Assembly: GCA_950295325.1 (NCBI GenBank)
Contig: OX485808.1
Location: forward strand, 42,490,527-42,554,526
Direction of reading: 5' to 3'
Length of the DNA stretch: 64,000 bases
Origin: Polytrichum commune
Lineage: Eukaryota > Streptophyta > Polytrichopsida > Polytrichales > Polytrichaceae
The translations under genes were made by a program, and so were the position numbers. Positions 58,159 to 64,000 of this stretch are shown here, in pieces. A model generated the notes under the pieces. That model was not told the DNA's origin, did not search any database, and worked only from the letters and a program-made list of their open reading frames with translations. Every line of letters starts with the position of its first letter. Positions within the stretch are counted from its first letter, which is position 1.

Positions 58159-59897
58159 ATGCAAGGTAAGACTCGATCTCAAAAACCAAGGTTGGAATTA
58201 GGAGTAGACAAAGTTACATCTAGGAGAAGATCATCTAGGATTCCCGAAGTTGTGGAAGAGGTTGGAGTTAGATTAGAAAATTACTTGAATGTGGGGCCTA
58301 GTGTTAGTCCGTTGTTAGGAATAGTAGAGGAAGAAGCTGAATTTAAGAACGAGGAAACTTTTTCTAAGTTGGGTGACGAGATACCGTCAGAAACTGATAC
58401 ACTTAGGGAAAGCATTCCAATAGAAACTACTGAGACATATGAGTGGATACACCAGTCACCATGACTTAGGATGGAGGCGGAGACGGGCCCATACCACATG
58501 TGGACCCCATTGACCCATTGGTTAGACCGAGAGGTCTGCCAATTGTGGTTCCCCAAAATTTAATGGCGGTGGACATGCCATCCCACCTCTCTAAATTTTA
58601 TGGAACTAAAGATGAGGACCCATCTAGACATATGAAGAGGTACATTGAGAGGTTGGCTAGTTTGCTTGTGACTAATCAGGGGTATTGGTTGGTTTGGTTT
58701 CCTACCACTCTAGAGGGTGAGGCTTATGAGTGGTATAAAGACCATGCCGAGGGACATTTTAGAGAATGGGAGCAATTGCAACAAGAGTTTTTTAATGAAT
58801 TTAGGCCAGAGGTTGGTCAAAGCACGGCTTTGAGGGTATTGGCTTCATTGAAGCAAGGTATAGAAGATGAGATCTCGGCTTATATTAGGAGGTTTGATTT
58901 AATGTGTACACGATTTGTGGACACCATGGTCAATGATGACACACTAAAATAATTCTTCATTCAAAGATTCTTTAAGTCGGGAACAATTAGAGGTGTTCTT
59001 GAGAGGAATCCTCAAACTTTGGCGGATGCCAAGAAGACGGCTAGAGAGATGGAGAATTTGGATAGGGATCATGAGAGATTGTGGAGAAGGGAGGATGAAT
59101 TAATCCCTCAATTCATCCCTATTCGGCCAAGAATGGTGGAAGGAGAGCAAGGTAAGTATGGGAGTCAAGCTCCATACGCTCTCATCGACGCAGGTCCACG
59201 TCCTTTAGCAGTTAGGGAACCGGCACCACTGCTAGCATTACTAGCCCCTAGAATAGATCCTCATCTTGAGGAAGTAGAGAAAATGTTGGGTGCTACTCAG
59301 TTGGGATTTTAAGAGGCCATGATTAAACAAATGAAAAGTCTTACGGATCAAATGTCATTAATGGTTAGGAGCCAACAACCTGGTCCTCCTCCTCAAGTTG
59401 AATCGGGTAGGCATGCCTCCGAATTGTGGTGTGTTTAGTGTGGCCAACTGGGTCACACTCGTTAATTTTGTAAGAATGGACAAAACCGGGATCAAAAAAT
59501 GAACGGTGGTCCACCTCCACAAAACCAACGAGGTCAAGGGCAAATTCAGTATGGACAGGGTAACAATAGGGGACCTCCTCCTAGAGGACAAGGTGGTCAA
59601 AATGTGGAGAGGAAGGAGTTCCATCCTTTTTGTGGAAGATGACATGCACAAGGTTAGTGTTGGTCCGAGAGACAAGGTTATGGTTGTTGTAATTGTGGGG
59701 GAAACCATCCTTCGGATGAGTGTCGTCAACCGGATAAGATCATTAGCATGCCCAATCCGGTGGCCAATCCACAACAACAAGCTAGAGACAATATGAGGGG
59801 AGCGAGGCCACAAGGCTGGAGGATCATACATGTGCTTGCACTGCACGAGAAGATTCCACTGCGGCTCAAAAATGTTGTTCCCGCTGCGCTTGAGTAG
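58159..59897 (+). pseudogene. Gag of the older Ty3/Gypsy element
   Basis: 58159-58464 is an N-terminal segment without known domain. After a stop comes the retrotransposon gag domain at 58500-58952 (DMPSHLSKFYGTKDEDP, WF...LEGEAYEWYKDH), ending at TAA. It continues after the stop in the same frame (59019-59312: ADAKKTAREMENLDRDHERL). Downstream are two broken zinc knuckles: WCV(stop)CGQLGHTR(stop)FC near 59430 and CCNCGGNHPSDEC near 59690. Multiple stops, mostly TAG/TGA/TAA in place of sense codons. No protease or RT follows within the window. Confidence 0.85.
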
Positions 59898-61780
<1,883 letters not shown>

Positions 61781-61789
61781 CACACCAAC

Positions 61790-64000
61790 CGGGTGTGACT
61801 CATACCACCCTAGCTCAATGAACGGAATAACGACAATTTGATGGACCATTTAATTCTTTATATTTTTTTACTTAGTTTTATTTAATTTTCTAAGTGGGGG
61901 AACTTGGCCTAAGTCCCACCCTTCACACAAATTCCTTCTTATTACTTACTTTCGTTTCTACGTCCTACCTCACTACATTCACATATTAGGCATCACCCCT
62001 TACCTGGTTGGTGCACCCCTTACCTCGGAACCTCCTAAGGCCTCGTGCAGGTCCTTTGAAGGTTGAGTGACATCTCAAACCCATTCAAACATCAATGGTT
62101 CGAAGGGTAGTATCACTCTACCGAGTTAAGTTTCCGATTCAGATCTTTTGCCAACAAGGATTTACGATTTCTTTTGTATGTTTTGATTGTTAAATGTGTT
62201 TACACTGAATAGACCACGAAATGCAACTCAATGGGACCAGGGTGGCGGGCGACCTGTAGGTTCAACCTGTTGCGCAATCTTCATAAATTGAGGTCATTAC
62301 TCCCAATCTTTGGGGCCAACAACATAATAGTGGATTCACAGGTCATAAATCCCACCTTTCCACCAACAACATTAAGAGTGGTTATGTCGGTGATTAATCC
62401 GACTTACCACATACGAAACATGTTAATAAATGAAGCTACTACCACAAAACATACCAAGGGGTCCGAAAAGAATGGAATTGGGTATTCCTTTGGCAGTCAA
62501 GTGGTCAAGCCACTTGACCTTACGAGATAGGTGAGTGGGTTTAGAGATGCATACCTTAGCCGCGCTCCCTCCAACCCTAAATGGAAGGCTTAAGGTTAGT
62601 TGATTTACCTTAATTCTCCTCGGTTGATTTGGGCTTGATGTAGGCCGAGCCGCTACCTCCTTCCTTGCTCCACTTCCCGAGTGTCGACCTTACCTCCTTC
62701 TTTGTAACTAGTTTGGTAGTAAGCGTATCTTAGTTAATAATTTAAAAAATAAAGTATTTATTCTACACTGTAATTTAATCCTAAGCATAATATTTATACT
62801 TAGTGCACCTATTTATCTTTCCAATGATCTAAAAATCACTTTAATCGGATAAGAAATGCAAAAGTTATGAGGGTTGGAAGTGTGAGGTCGATTCAACCGA
62901 CCCTTCCAACCCACCTATATAACTTCTAACTTCAAAAATTCATAGCACATTCCTTACTACTTGGATCTAGGCTTTCCTTATACCATTGGAAAGCTATGAA
63001 CAAGTTCTAACTAGGAAAATTATGAAATCAACAGGTTAAGCTAATAGAAATTCAGCAGACTCCTTGTAACACAGCAGTCAATCAAGAAGGCTTAAAGTAT
63101 GTATCTCGCCTTCAACAATTCATATCTAGTTCAAATCTTATTCAAATCAAACGTTCTATATGACCCTGGAGAGATATTAAAAATATGTATTTGATAAAAA
63201 TATGTGATTAGAAAGGTAAGCTGAAGTGAACCCAGCAGATCCTCTGTAATGCAGCAGTCAACCAAAAGTTCTCAAACTATGTGTCCCATGTTTTGCACAA
63301 TTCATATCTAATTCAAATCATGCTCAAATCAAATGTTCTAAGCCATTTTGGAAAGCTACATAAAAGTTCTACTTGGGAAAATATAAATTCTTAGAATTGA
63401 AATTCCTATTGGGCTCGCAAGTCTGACCCAGCAGCCGCTACCCACAAGACCACCCAATTTTTCTACTCCATCTTTGAAAATCCATAACTAATTGTCATCT
63501 TAACCAAATCACAAATGGGAAACGGCTATGGATAGCTATAGGAAATCTCTCTAAGAGAAAAATGATAAGTGTCTTGTTCTAGCTTCTAAACTAAGCCTTC
63601 AAGGCATTGGCAGATGAGGTCTACAATGCCTCCACTCAAAATTCTACCATCCAACCTAGCTCTACAAAAGAAGGAATAATTTTGTTGGTGTGTTAATAAA
63701 CACACATTCTAACTAGAAGAGAGAGTAGAGGAGTTTCTCAAGCCTTTCCTTTAGGCCATTGAGAATGCATGCTAAAGGATTTTTTTTTCTAACTACATTG
63801 AAGCAGGGCTTCGCCCAAGCATTAGAGGAAGAGAGAGACCTACAAGGTGGAAGGAGGGGTTTTTAAATCCTCTCACAAAAGGGTTGGACCCCTCCTCCAC
63901 CGGCTCTATTTTTTAAACCTTTTCCCGAAATTTTGGCTCGGGGGTTTTCCCGGTTGAGGTTGCCACCCTCTCGCCGAGGTGGCTCCGATGGAAAACCTAG
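61790..64000 (-). repeat. Possible LTR of a minus-strand element, runs off the window
   Basis: Non-coding. A TATA-like atttaaaaacccc lies on minus near 63865, and imperfect tandem repeats of about 180 bp are found at 63050-63230 and 63230-63410 (gcagcagtcaa.caa, acaattcatatct.attcaaatc, tcaaatcaa.cgttcta). No internal domain is in the window to confirm it. Confidence 0.4.

Noticed and set aside
58159-59897. Gag at 58-60 kb as part of unit 2
   Set aside because: Unit 2 ends at 57826 with its target duplication. The gag lies outside and joins the leader at 45.2-45.7 kb.

Overview
The window is nuclear DNA of a land plant. It holds a spliced LRR receptor kinase gene with GT-AG introns, plant Ty1/Copia and Ty3/Gypsy retrotransposons, Mutator-type foldback elements and MITEs, and long AT-rich intergenic stretches with microsatellites. 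The species cannot be named. The receptor differs enough from the angiosperm proteins I remember that a lycophyte, fern or other non-angiosperm is plausible, but this is only an impression.

Layout. 1-3696 (minus): eleven coding exons and the start of a twelfth of an LRR-XIII (FEI/At5g62710-type) receptor-like kinase, cut by the left edge; every splice phase closes in frame. 3.7-6.7 kb: upstream DNA with a tandem array and microsatellites. 6.7-34.3 kb: gene-poor DNA built from decayed repeats. It includes a 225-bp MITE family with 9-bp target duplications (one copy nested in another), several foldback hairpins, a 1.28-kb Mutator-like foldback element with about 500-bp arms, a 471-bp TIR element, and a mosaic of ancient duplicated blocks.

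34.3-59.9 kb is a retrotransposon nest. Two copies of an unusual unit, about 4.0 kb after subtracting insertions (34305-42799 and 45724-57826), each start TGTGGGAGC, end at an inverted CA terminus, and are flanked by their own perfect 5-bp target duplication (ATCCT and TAGAG). Each has a promoter-like region, a reading frame of about 600-700 codons with a coiled coil and RTPDR-type repeats, a GC-rich hairpin, a second TATA-like box, AATAAA, and two tandem copies of a roughly 190-nt module whose predicted helices covary. No reverse transcriptase is present and neither end is repeated within a unit. My reading is that these are giant solo LTRs with an ORF in U3, or else an undescribed non-autonomous element. 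Unit 1 is interrupted by a Copia element lacking the RT core. Unit 2 is interrupted by a chromovirus with apparently identical 992-bp LTRs that also lacks the RT palm, and by about 1.45 kb of unidentified DNA. Unit 2 itself sits in the leader of an older Gypsy element whose gag resumes at 58.2 kb.

60-64 kb: unassigned repeat DNA, ending in what looks like the LTR of a further minus-strand element. The only ordinary host gene I can support is the receptor kinase. I saw no tRNA, rRNA or CRISPR array.
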